Position numbers and translations under genes: made by a program
Assembly (NCBI GenBank): GCA_900542615.1
Contig: UQOG01000037.1
Location: forward strand, 1-15,425
DNA: 15,425 nucleotides
Reading direction: 5' to 3'
Source of the DNA: an uncultured Eubacteriales bacterium
GTDB lineage: Bacteria > Bacillota > Clostridia > Christensenellales > CAG-138
Part shown: positions 6,266 to 13,130 of the stretch, one piece after another
Layout of the letters: each line of letters begins with the position of its first letter
How positions within the stretch are numbered: position 1 is the first letter of the stretch
Notes under the pieces: model-generated
Databases searched by the model: none
What the model saw: the letters and a program-made list of their open reading frames with translations, nothing else
What the model was told of the DNA's origin: nothing

Positions 6266-7968
6266 GCCTTTGGTTCCTTCCCGTTCAATTTTGCCAGCGC
6301 CCCATTAAAGCGCAACATGGATACCCCATATTTACGGCATAGCTCCAGCTTGGTGGCTTTTTCCTCCGACGCTTGGCAAGCCGCGTATTCCAACGCCGCC
6401 GCCAGGGCTGCAACCTGGGCGCTGGTCAAATGGGAATAGTGCTTCTCCCGCTCCAGATAGCCCTGCCATAGCTTTCCCGCCCGCTGGATCGCCGTCTCGC
6501 TTCGAGCGCCCCGCATCCCGTCCAAGCAGGTCTTGAGCACCTCCCGGTAGGCGGCCGGCAGGTTCTCCGGCAGGCCGGGCATTAGGCTTACCCGGCTTTC
6601 CATCATCTGGCCGTCGATGTAGGTAAGATAGGGCTCCTTCGCCCCCATATGCTTCAGCAGCCCCAACGCCCTGCGCTTGATCTCCGCGTCCGGCTCCCGC
6701 TGTAGGGCGAAATCCCGCAGGATCCGTTCGCTCCATACATCCCCGAAGCTGGCGATCAAGTGCAGCGCCGCCTGGCGTATATCGTCCTCCCCCAGGGTCA
6801 GGCACCACTGGGCGAGCCCGGTCAATTCCCCTTCCGGCCCCCATTCCGCCTGCTGGGCTTCCTTGGATTTGCGGATGTAGTTATTCAGCGACCGCACCCG
6901 CTGCACCACCTCGTCCGTTGGCACCTGATAGTGCAGTGGCAGCCCCTGCTTCTTTTTCCCGCCGGCGGCTGTGCGCTTGCATAGCCTGCGGTAATACCGG
7001 GCGATGGTATCCGTCCGGTCGATCTTGGCCAGCAGGTCATAATAATGGGCCGCCCGGTCATACGCCTCCAGCGCGTAGGCGCATACCCCCTGCCGGTGCA
7101 GGATCCCCGTATCATAGGGCGCACGCTGGGCCATCTTGCGCAAAAAGGGCTGCGCCCCCGCAAAATCCCCCAGCTCCATCAGGGTGAGGCTGGCCCGATG
7201 CAGATCGTCCATGTCCTCGATGGGCAGGCTGCGCAGCACCTGGGCATCCTCCATGGCGCCCTCCATATCCTTGGTGCTTTGGCGCAGCAGCGCCCGGGTA
7301 CAGCGGGCCTGTACATGCCCCGGCTCCTCCCGCAGCACCTGCTCCAAAGCCTCCGCCGCCCGCTTCTTCTCCTGCCGGCAATACCATACCAGCGCCAGAT
7401 CGCACCGGGCCGCCATATGGTCCGGCCGGGCCTGCAATTCCTTTTCCAGCAGGGTCTCCGCCTGGTCCAGCTCCCCCGCCGCCATCCGCTCCCTGGCCTT
7501 TTCCAGCGCCTCTTCCTTTTGCAGCGCCGTGACCTCGCTCATATTTTCCCCCGCATACGCCTCCAATGCGTCCAGCATGTCGTATGCGTCGTACACAAAT
7601 GCCCCTTCCGGCTCCAGATCCAAATACCGTTCCAGGGCGTTGCTGGCGTTTCCGTATTCCATCAGGCCGTAAAAGTTGCAGCCCATGCCAAAATAACACT
7701 CCGCCGGCCGGTCCTTCTCCTCGGGAAAATACCGCAGCAGAACCCGATTGGAATCGTCAAACCGACCCATGCCCGTGAGCATCTCCGCCATGCCCAGGAT
7801 GTATTCCGGATTGTCCGGCTCCAGCCGCAGGGCCATCTGATAGCTGGCGCAAGCGCCGGGTAGATCGTTGCTGTCCGCCTTGGACAGGGCTTGCCGGAAA
7901 TAATGTACCCCCGTCCCCTTGAAAGGCAGGACCCGCCCCGGTCCTTTGCTGTATCCCGTTTGGTTCAT
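6262..7968 (-). CDS. TPR-repeat protein with HEAT-like middle and a C-terminal helix-turn-helix-like end
   Basis: A 568-residue soluble protein without signal peptide or membrane helix, so cytoplasmic. The first two thirds are alpha-helical tetratricopeptide repeats, with the usual Ala/Gly/Tyr spacing seen at about 19-86, 88-120, 153-186, 187-220, 221-250, 254-288 and 290-320. A basic linker (330-342) is followed by a segment resembling paired HEAT helices (about 393-441). The last 55 residues (EYAACQASEEKATK, then LELCRKYGVSMLRFNGAL) look like a HTH-type module, where a KYGVS-like turn often precedes a recognition helix. TPR proteins bind partner proteins; no enzyme motif is present. It overlaps both neighbours by 4 bases. 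Its partner and role are unknown; chaperone or translation-related work would suit the operon. Confidence 0.85.
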   Translation of the reverse strand: MNQTGYSKGPGRVLPFKGTGVHYFRQALSKADSNDLPGACASYQMALRLEPDNPEYILGMAEMLTGMGRFDDSNRVLLRYFPEEKDRPAECYFGMGCNFYGLMEYGNASNALERYLDLEPEGAFVYDAYDMLDALEAYAGENMSEVTALQKEEALEKARERMAAGELDQAETLLEKELQARPDHMAARCDLALVWYCRQEKKRAAEALEQVLREEPGHVQARCTRALLRQSTKDMEGAMEDAQVLRSLPIEDMDDLHRASLTLMELGDFAGAQPFLRKMAQRAPYDTGILHRQGVCAYALEAYDRAAHYYDLLAKIDRTDTIARYYRRLCKRTAAGGKKKQGLPLHYQVPTDEVVQRVRSLNNYIRKSKEAQQAEWGPEGELTGLAQWCLTLGEDDIRQAALHLIASFGDVWSERILRDFALQREPDAEIKRRALGLLKHMGAKEPYLTYIDGQMMESRVSLMPGLPENLPAAYREVLKTCLDGMRGARSETAIQRAGKLWQGYLEREKHYSHLTSAQVAALAAALEYAACQASEEKATKLELCRKYGVSMLRFNGALAKLNGKEPKA

Positions 7969-8870
7969 GCTTTCTTCTTTCCGTCCTCCGTTGCTTCTTG
8001 CAGCAGCCGCCGCAGGTCGGCCTCGCTAAAATCGTACTTTGTATTGCAAAAATGGCAGGTAAGCTGGGCGCCATGCTCGGTCTGAATCATATCCTCCAAT
8101 TCGGCCCGGCCCAGGGAGATCAACGCCTGCTCCAGCCGCGCCCGGTTGCAATCGCACCGGAACGCCGGCACCAGGCTGCCGGTCTGCCGCCATGCAAGCC
8201 CTTGGAACAATTGCGCCAGCGCCGCTTCCAGCTCCATGCCGTCATCCAGCATACCCGCCATGGCCTTGATGCCCTCCGCCCGGGCCTGCAGGGCGTCCAG
8301 GTCCTCCTCCGGGCACTGGGGCAGGGGCTGGATCATCAGGCCGGCGCCGGCCCGCACCGCCCCCGACTGGGGGTCTACCCGTACCCCCAGATATACCAGG
8401 GAAGGCTGCTGCTCGCTCATGACAAAATACTGGGCGAAATCCTCGGCGATCTCCCCGGATACCAGGTTGCACCGGCCCACATAGGGTTCCTTCATGCCCA
8501 GGTCCCGCACCACGGTCATCTCGCCAAACCAACCCACCGCCGTGGAAACGTCCAGCTTCCCGTCCGGGCCCAGGGGCAGCTCGATCCCCGGGTTTTCGAT
8601 ATAGCCTTTTACCGCGCCGGCGTTGCCCGCGGTACACACGATATTCCCCGCCGGGCCGCCCCCCTTGACGATGGTGGTCAGCCGGTCCCGGGAGTCCTTC
8701 AGCTCCGCCCCCATCATCACGGTGGCCAACAGGGTGCGGCCCAGGGCAGCCGTGCACACCCGGGACAGGCTGTGGGTAAGCCGGGCCTTTTCACAGAGTT
8801 CCTTTCCGCTGATGGCGGTAAACCGGGCGGTATCCTGGCCTAGAAGGCCGCGTATCATACTATCCTGCAT
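7965..8870 (-). CDS. hslO: Redox-regulated chaperone Hsp33
   Basis: Hsp33 is a cytoplasmic holdase chaperone that is inactive while zinc is bound by four reduced cysteines and becomes active when these are oxidised, protecting proteins during oxidative or bleach stress. The 301-residue length matches the family. The core fold runs over residues 1-235, with typical segments such as LGRTLLATVMMGAELK (43-58) and VGWFGEMTVVRDLG (112-125). The C-terminal redox switch is complete: a CxC pair (C239, C241) and a CxxC pair (C272, C275, in TCHFCNTKY). The start at 8870 follows AGGAG with a 5-base spacer; a second ATG four codons later is less well spaced. It begins 8 bases after the methyltransferase stop and overlaps the TPR gene by 4 bases. 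Confidence 0.96.
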   Translation of the reverse strand: MQDSMIRGLLGQDTARFTAISGKELCEKARLTHSLSRVCTAALGRTLLATVMMGAELKDSRDRLTTIVKGGGPAGNIVCTAGNAGAVKGYIENPGIELPLGPDGKLDVSTAVGWFGEMTVVRDLGMKEPYVGRCNLVSGEIAEDFAQYFVMSEQQPSLVYLGVRVDPQSGAVRAGAGLMIQPLPQCPEEDLDALQARAEGIKAMAGMLDDGMELEAALAQLFQGLAWRQTGSLVPAFRCDCNRARLEQALISLGRAELEDMIQTEHGAQLTCHFCNTKYDFSEADLRRLLQEATEDGKKKA

Positions 8871-8878
8871 ACGATCTC

Positions 8879-9619
8879 CTATGTTTGATTCCTTTGGGCC
8901 ACAAATTGCAGCCGCTGGCTTTCCGGTCCCGGGGCTTGCCGGGTAAAGGCGTCGAACACCTGGGCGGCAAACCCCGCCCGCTCCAGGGCATGGACCAGCT
9001 CCTCCTGGGAGTGGGCCCGCTGGATATGCCGCTCGGCAAAGCGCCGGTACCGGCCATCCGCCTCCCGCTGGAAAAAGGTGAGCCGCATCTCCAGCAAGCG
9101 GCTTTCTTCATCGAAGGCATTGTCCCAGATGTAGGCGCAATCCCCTTCCGCCTGGGCAAAGGTGTTGTTTCCCAGGATGGTTTCCAATTTGTAGGCGGAG
9201 GATACGTCAAAGAGCAGCCAGCCGCCCGGGCATAGGGCCCTATGGGCTGCGGAGAAAAACGCCTCCACATCCTCCAGGTTATCCAGGTAGTTCACCCCGT
9301 CGCAGGCGCATACGATCCCTTGGCAGGGCCGGTGCAGCTGCAGCCCGGCCATATCCTGGCAAACGAAGGGGATCCGCAGCCCCGCCTTGCGGGCCTTGGA
9401 AGCGGCCTGCTCCAGCATTTCCGGGGAAATATCCACCCCGATCACGGAAAATCCCATTCGGGCCAGCCGGATGGTGATGGCGCCGGTGCCGCAGGCGCAA
9501 TCCGCCACCATTGCCCCAGGCGGCAGGAAGGACGCCAGGTATTTCGCCCAGCCGTCATAATCCACATCCTGCATCAGGGGGTCATATAGGGCGGCAAACC
9601 CGCCGTAAGCCTCTTGCAT
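8879..9619 (-). CDS. Class I SAM-dependent methyltransferase
   Basis: A 246-residue methyltransferase of the broad class I (Methyltransf_25-like) type. It opens with YGGFAALYDPLM (5-16), common in these enzymes. The SAM-binding motif VADCACGTG follows (38-46), then the acidic end of strand 2 (D63 in GVDIS), a DGVNYLD motif (107-113) and the PGGWLLFDVSS post-motif (131-141). The frame stays open to an ATG at 9787, but the extra 56 residues are Pro/Arg-rich leader sequence. ATG 9619 is preceded by GGGAGAG with suitable spacing and begins just before the conserved N-terminal helix. A GGGAGAG-overlapping ATG five codons upstream is possible. It heads the operon behind a strong promoter with a leader of about 200 bases. 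The substrate cannot be told; an RNA base, protein or small molecule would all fit. Confidence 0.88.
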   Translation of the reverse strand: MQEAYGGFAALYDPLMQDVDYDGWAKYLASFLPPGAMVADCACGTGAITIRLARMGFSVIGVDISPEMLEQAASKARKAGLRIPFVCQDMAGLQLHRPCQGIVCACDGVNYLDNLEDVEAFFSAAHRALCPGGWLLFDVSSAYKLETILGNNTFAQAEGDCAYIWDNAFDEESRLLEMRLTFFQREADGRYRRFAERHIQRAHSQEELVHALERAGFAAQVFDAFTRQAPGPESQRLQFVAQRNQT

Positions 9620-9825
9620 GGCATACTCTCCCATTCGGGGCGGCAGCATAGGGACCCATCGCCCGGAAGGGGCGCAGCGTCCATTTCCGTCCCATTTGTT
9701 CCGGCGCAAAGCGGGCGGCCGCAGGCAGGGCGAGCCCCCGTCCAAAGCCGGCCAATGCCGGGGCAAATGGGCCGAAAAGGGACCCATGGGTTCCTATGTC
9801 ACCGCCCCTTTCTTCATATCATCTT

Positions 9826-9854
9826 ATAGTACAACATATTGCCAGCCGGTGCAA
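9826..9854 (-). promoter_or_regulatory. Sigma-A promoter of the methyltransferase-hslO operon
   Basis: On the minus strand, TTGCAC (9849-9854) and TACTAT (9826-9831) are separated by exactly 17 bases. Transcription should begin near 9819 and run through a leader of about 200 bases before the ATG at 9619. The leader carries a 10-base direct repeat (AGGGACCCAT on the plus strand, near 9650 and 9779), but no T-box, SAM riboswitch or other known RNA element that I can recognise. Confidence 0.7.
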
Positions 9855-9875
9855 GCCTATCCAGGAAAAGCCGCG

Positions 9876-9904
9876 TTGACAGCCCAGCAGGCTGGTTGTA
9901 TACT
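9876..9904 (+). promoter_or_regulatory. Sigma-A promoter of the LCP gene
   Basis: A consensus TTGACA (9876-9881) and TATACT (9899-9904) are separated by 17 bases. Transcription should begin near 9911, giving a leader of about 48 bases ahead of the ATG at 9959. The -35 box lies 21 bases from the -35 box of the divergent operon. Confidence 0.88.
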
Positions 9905-9958
9905 CACTCTATGGGCGGTTTATCGCCTATATTTATCATAATAAGACAGGAGCGCCTC

Positions 9959-11380
9959 ATGGAACAACTTCCAAACGCCGGCAATCCCCAGGAGCATACC
10001 CCTGGGAAGCGCCCTAAGCATATTTTGCGTACCGTCCTGCTGATCCTGCTGAGCATCGTGCTTTTAATGGGCGCGGTGGTGGCCTTTCTGGGCCTGAACC
10101 TGCTCAATAAGCTGGACAGGACCGGCAGCACCACCTTTGAGGATGAGAACGCCGTCACCTATACCCCCACCCCTGCCCCCACGGCTACCCCTGCCCTGAC
10201 CTCCGGGCCGACCCCTTCGCCTACGCCCACCCCCATTCCCACGCCCCTGCCCCTGAGCGAGCTGTATAACCAAACCATCCTGACCCAGGAGCAGCTGGAC
10301 TACATGGATGCCAACCTCCAGGACAGCCGGTTTATCCACGTGCTGCTCATCGGCGTGGACCGGCGGGGCAGCAGCGGGAACAGCCGGGCGGATACGGTGA
10401 TGATCGCCACCATCGATAAAAAGAACGGCAGGCTGAAGCTCACCAGCCTCATGCGGGACATGCTGGTGAATATTCCGGATAACGGCTATGGCAAAATGAA
10501 CCGTTCCGCCGCCGTGGGCGGGGTAGAGCTGCTGCTGGCCACCATCAACGAAGCCTTCCACATGAACTTGCAGGACTATGTGCTGGTGGACTTCAACATG
10601 TTTGAGGACGTGATCGACGCCCTGGGGGGCGTTACGGTCCGCATGAGCGCCGAGGAGATCAGCGCGGCCAACGACTGCATTGCCGGCCTGAACAAGGAGC
10701 GAGGAATCGCGGACCTGTGGGATGGGTTCATCTTCGCCGAGGCGGGGAACGTGAAGCTCACCGGCAAGCAAGCCCTGGGCTATGCCCGGGTGCGGAAGAT
10801 CGACAGCGATTTTTCCCGGACCAACCGGCAGTTTAAGGTGCTCAACGCGGTGTTTGCCAAGTTCAAGGACGCCAGCCTCACCAAGCAGTATTCCTTCCTG
10901 GAGGAGATCCTGCCCCTGGTGGAGACCAACATGACCAACGCCCGAATCCTGGAATGCGCCACCTCCGCCCTTTCCATGAATACCCAGGGCCTGCTCAGCT
11001 ACCGGCTGCCGGTGGACGACCTCTATGAAAACGGCCGCTACGAAGGCTCCTTTGTATTCCTCACCGACCTGCCCGCCAATGCCCTGGCCCTGCATCAGTT
11101 CATTTTCGACGCCGCGGACGAGCCGGACGAGGCCAAGGTGCTTTCCCCCGGCGCCTCCCTGCCCCCCAGGACCCCCTCCATCTACCAGGGGGCGGACGGC
11201 AACTATTACTACTACGCCACCGGCCAGATGGTGCCCACCCCCACTCCGGATCTAAACAGCCTGGTAGGCCAGTCCTTTGTGGTGAACGGCGTGACCCTGA
11301 CGGTGGACGCCGCCGGCAACCTGGTGGACGTTGCCGGGAACATCGTCTACCCGGCGGGCTCCTGGACCGTGGGACAATAG
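9959..11380 (+). CDS. LytR-CpsA-Psr (LCP) family cell-wall ligase
   Basis: LCP enzymes sit on the outer face of the membrane and transfer lipid-linked glycopolymers such as teichoic acids or capsule onto peptidoglycan. The 473-residue protein has a basic cytoplasmic start, one transmembrane helix (about 23-47), a Pro/Thr-rich linker (68-98) and the LCP domain (about 125-385). Conserved landmarks are HVLLIGVDRR (127-136), RADTVMI (143-149, with the Arg/Asp pair), SLMRD (163-167), YARVRK (275-280) and FSRTNRQ (285-291), the arginines that hold the pyrophosphate. After the domain come a second PTPTP stretch (427-430) and a short tail with repeats of the type VDAAGNLVDVAGN. ATG 9959 follows AGGAG (9948-9952), so I prefer it to the longer reading from 9839, which would begin inside promoter sequence. 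It is transcribed alone and is followed by a hairpin terminator. Confidence 0.94.
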   Translation: MEQLPNAGNPQEHTPGKRPKHILRTVLLILLSIVLLMGAVVAFLGLNLLNKLDRTGSTTFEDENAVTYTPTPAPTATPALTSGPTPSPTPTPIPTPLPLSELYNQTILTQEQLDYMDANLQDSRFIHVLLIGVDRRGSSGNSRADTVMIATIDKKNGRLKLTSLMRDMLVNIPDNGYGKMNRSAAVGGVELLLATINEAFHMNLQDYVLVDFNMFEDVIDALGGVTVRMSAEEISAANDCIAGLNKERGIADLWDGFIFAEAGNVKLTGKQALGYARVRKIDSDFSRTNRQFKVLNAVFAKFKDASLTKQYSFLEEILPLVETNMTNARILECATSALSMNTQGLLSYRLPVDDLYENGRYEGSFVFLTDLPANALALHQFIFDAADEPDEAKVLSPGASLPPRTPSIYQGADGNYYYYATGQMVPTPTPDLNSLVGQSFVVNGVTLTVDAAGNLVDVAGNIVYPAGSWTVGQ

Positions 11381-11416
11381 GCGCATTTTCCCCAACCCCA
11401 TACACACCTGTACTTC

Positions 11417-11450
11417 CATCGCCATATGCTGTCATATGGCGATGATTTTT
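11417..11450 (+). terminator. Rho-independent terminator-like hairpin behind the LCP gene
   Basis: A perfect 12-bp stem, CATCGCCATATG (11417-11428) with CATATGGCGATG (11433-11444), is closed by a 4-base loop. One A and five T follow (11446-11450). It lies 37 bases behind the LCP stop. The right arm holds both possible ATG starts of the next gene, so it may also control that gene's translation. Confidence 0.8.
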
Positions 11451-12035
11451 GTATATGAGCATAGGATCGGCGATTTCCGCTGCATAGAGGAAGGCGAGTT
11501 GCCCGCCGGGCTGAAGGGCCGGGCGTTTGAGCATGTTCGGGACGGGATCGCCTGGACGGACCGCAGGGTGCTAAACGCCTATGAAGCCCTGGGGGACGCC
11601 TTTGGGCCCGTGGATGTGGAACGCTGCTTTCTGCCCCCGGGCAAGGGCCAGTCCCCCCACTATGCCGGTTTGGCCCTGGACATGGGCCGGAAATTGGCGG
11701 AGGAGCAGCGGCGGCAGCTCCGCGCCTTTTGCCTCAAAAGCCCCATGTTCGCCTATGTGGAGCCGCCTTATCTGACCCCCAATTGGGTTCACGGGGAGGT
11801 GGCCGCCGGCGCCGCCTGTACCCCCGGTCGCGGGTACCCCTTCCTGGCCCTGGGGGATGCGGGGCCCCACGTATTTCTGTTGCAGGAGCTGCTAACCCGG
11901 CGGGGCTTCCCCTGCCTGCTCTGCGGTCACTTCAACCAGGACACCCGCCGGGCACTCATGGCCTACCAGAGCCATTTCGGCCTGCCTGTCCACGGCCATG
12001 CCGATGGGCAGCTTTGGCAGCACATGACCCAATAG
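11436..12035 (+). CDS. M15-like peptidase with C-terminal peptidoglycan-binding domain
   Basis: A 199-residue protein (from ATG 11436) with two parts. Residues about 5-125 resemble zinc D-Ala-D-Ala carboxypeptidases of family M15. The metal motif SPHYAGLALD is present (H75 and D82), with a late histidine in NWVHGE (H119) as third ligand. The glutamate normally three residues before that histidine is replaced by Asn, so activity is doubtful. Residues about 134-196 match a peptidoglycan-binding type 1 helical domain (LGDAGPHVFLLQELLTRRGF, then a GHFNQDTRRALMAYQ segment). No signal peptide or membrane segment is visible, odd for a wall enzyme. The start is uncertain: ATG 11436 and ATG 11442 both lie in a hairpin arm and lack a clear ribosome binding site; a TTG at 11499 has a better one but cuts into the domain. 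Confidence 0.75.
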   Translation: MAMIFVYEHRIGDFRCIEEGELPAGLKGRAFEHVRDGIAWTDRRVLNAYEALGDAFGPVDVERCFLPPGKGQSPHYAGLALDMGRKLAEEQRRQLRAFCLKSPMFAYVEPPYLTPNWVHGEVAAGAACTPGRGYPFLALGDAGPHVFLLQELLTRRGFPCLLCGHFNQDTRRALMAYQSHFGLPVHGHADGQLWQHMTQ

Positions 12036-12173
12036 AGAGCTGGAGGGGCTGGGTTCCTGGCCGTTGGGGAGCATTGGCATTACATCGTTATTTTTTTACC
12101 TTATTTAGAATGGATTTACAAAGTAAACAGAGAATTAAATGCGAGATTCCCTGCAAATTTTATGTAAAGTATA

Positions 12174-12202
12174 TTGAAAAATTTCCATGTTTACGATACT
12201 AT
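12174..12202 (+). promoter_or_regulatory. Sigma-A promoter in an AT-rich patch
   Basis: TTGAAA (12174-12179) and TACTAT (12197-12202) are separated by 17 bases. The patch 12080-12250 is much richer in A and T than the rest of the window, and A/T-rich sequence lies upstream of the -35 box as in UP elements. It faces the small membrane protein gene at 12400. Confidence 0.72.
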
Positions 12203-12399
12203 GATATTGTACATGGAATGGGGATTCCTAGAATGATTTTCCATCTCCTGAGGATAAGCCCTTTGCTAGGCCATACGTCCACCGCTTGGGATATGGCGCA
12301 TATCCCAGGGCGCCCCGTTGGGCGTGCGCTTTTGCATCCCAGCGCCCTGGGGACCGCAACCGGGAAGGTTCGTTTTTTCCTATGAAAAAGGAGGGTATC
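12203..12399 (+). promoter_or_regulatory. Structured 5' leader of the small membrane protein gene
   Basis: About 190 bases of untranslated leader separate the promoter from the ATG. Two 9-bp stems overlap and exclude each other: TGGGATATG/CATATCCCA (12287-12307) and CCAGGGCGC/GCGCCCTGG (12305-12313 with 12342-12350). A third, CGCCC/GGGCG (12311-12324), competes with the second. I match it to no known riboswitch. The whole gap 12036-12399 holds no convincing gene; an ATG at 12110 opens a 91-codon frame without ribosome binding site. Confidence 0.45.
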
Positions 12400-12861
12400 A
12401 TGCGCGCAAGGTTCTCTTATTTTTTAATTTCCCTGGCCGTCCTGCTGGGGTTGTTGCTCTGCGGGCTGCTGGTTTCCGTGGCATGGTATCCCATCCCGGC
12501 GGCGGCCCTGCAAAGTCAAGACCTGTCCGGCCAGCCGGGCGAACGGGCCCAGGCGGCAAATTCCCTGGTGTTCGCCGGGGAGGCGGAGGACGGCTATTGG
12601 TGCCGGGTATATGACAAGCACCTGTTCTTTCCCCAGTACCGGCTGGTCCAGAGCTACGTTTTCCCCGAGCCCTTCCATATGGCCCACGGGACCCCCTGGT
12701 ATGCCTTTGGGATCTCCTATGACAACGGGTTGGAGCTGGGGCAGGCGACGTCCCGGGCAGGGCGTTCCTTGCTGGAAATGGGCGCGATGGTGGTGGGCAT
12801 AGCCGCCATCGCCGCCGGGGTCTGGCGGCATCTGGCCGCCAAAAGGAAACAAAGCGCCTAA
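12400..12861 (+). CDS. Small two-TM membrane protein, hypothetical
   Basis: A 153-residue protein of no family I recognise. It has an N-terminal hydrophobic helix (about 6-27), an extracellular or lumenal loop of about 95 residues that carries aromatic-rich segments (GYWCRVYDKHLFFPQYRL, 65-82; HGTPWYAFGISYDNG, 96-110), and a second helix (about 127-144) ending in a basic tail (KRKQSA). The pattern suggests both ends inside and a compact outer domain. ATG 12400 follows AAAGGAGGG (12387-12395), the strongest ribosome binding site in the region. An ATG six codons upstream (12382) would place that site inside the gene and is rejected. A promoter at 12174-12202 and a structured leader suggest its own regulation. 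It ends 16 bases before a terminator hairpin. Confidence 0.75.
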   Translation: MRARFSYFLISLAVLLGLLLCGLLVSVAWYPIPAAALQSQDLSGQPGERAQAANSLVFAGEAEDGYWCRVYDKHLFFPQYRLVQSYVFPEPFHMAHGTPWYAFGISYDNGLELGQATSRAGRSLLEMGAMVVGIAAIAAGVWRHLAAKRKQSA

Positions 12862-12876
12862 GTTCTTTCCAATGAA

Positions 12877-12900
12877 AAAAGGCCCCTTGAGGGGGCCTTT
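12877..12900. terminator. Terminator hairpin, left of the hairpin-array element
   Basis: AAAGGCCCC (12878-12886) pairs with GGGGCCTTT (12892-12900) across a 5-base loop. The plus-strand tail is short (TTT, then C), while the minus strand has a run of six T. It therefore serves the small membrane protein gene weakly and would be a better stop for leftward transcripts. It is nearly the same hairpin as the one at 13098-13123. Confidence 0.7.
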
Positions 12901-12904
12901 CAGC

Positions 12905-13095
12905 CTGTCGAAAAACCCCGGGGGGTTCGGGGGCCGCAGCCCCCAGAGGCTATAATCGGATTTGGCGACATGCGCGTCAAATCCGCAAAAAGCCTTGCGT
13001 AGCAAGGGTTTCCTTGCATAGCTCCCTGGCCGCGCCGTAGGCGCAAGGGAGCTATGAACACCTCGAAAAAGTGGCGCAAGCCACTTTTTCGACAG
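12905..13095. repeat. 191-bp hairpin-array element bounded by an 11-bp inverted repeat
   Basis: The perfect terminal inverted repeat CTGTCGAAAAA (12905-12915) and TTTTTCGACAG (13085-13095) encloses five further hairpins in a row: GGGGGC/GCCCCC (12929-12944), CGGATTTGGCG/CGTCAAATCCG (12957-12985), CCTTGC/GCAAGG (12993-13007), CATAGCTCCCT/AGGGAGCTATG (13017-13056, with an inner GCGCC/GGCGC stem) and a 13-bp stem with a GCAA loop (13063-13092). No reading frame of note lies inside. It resembles a MITE or REP-like repeat or a folded RNA, placed between two convergent genes. Confidence 0.8.
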
Positions 13096-13097
13096 CC

Positions 13098-13123
13098 AAA
13101 AAGGCCCCTTCGGGGGCCTTTTT
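13098..13123 (-). terminator. iscU: Terminator of the isc operon (bidirectional)
   Basis: An 11-bp perfect stem, AAAAAGGCCCC (13098-13108) and GGGGCCTTTTT (13113-13123), is capped by a stable TTCG loop. It begins 8 bases behind the iscU stop. Because it is palindromic with T-runs on both strands, it should also stop rightward transcription. Confidence 0.9.
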
Positions 13124-13130
13124 CGTTGCG

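Noticed and set aside
7998..8843. 281-codon plus-strand frame antisense to hslO
   Set aside because: It has low-complexity Gln/His/Pro/Gly composition and no motif, while the opposite strand encodes a complete Hsp33 with all four cysteines.
9620..9820. Possible riboswitch or T-box in the 200-base leader of the methyltransferase operon
   Set aside because: I could find no T-box core, SAM aptamer or terminator, only a 10-base direct repeat and scattered GC-rich pairing.
10064..11095. 343-codon minus-strand frame antisense to the LCP gene
   Set aside because: It shows Gly/His/Val-rich shadow composition and no start signal; the plus strand carries promoter, ribosome binding site and conserved LCP motifs.
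12110..12385. 91-codon frame beginning MDLQSKQRIK in the AT-rich patch
   Set aside because: It has no ribosome binding site and contains the promoter at 12174-12202; its second half runs through the GC-rich hairpins with unlikely composition. A fragment of a former gene cannot be excluded.
12951..12956. Perfect TATAAT inside the hairpin array
   Set aside because: No -35 box stands 16-18 bases upstream (the sequence there is GGGGG-rich) and no gene follows it.
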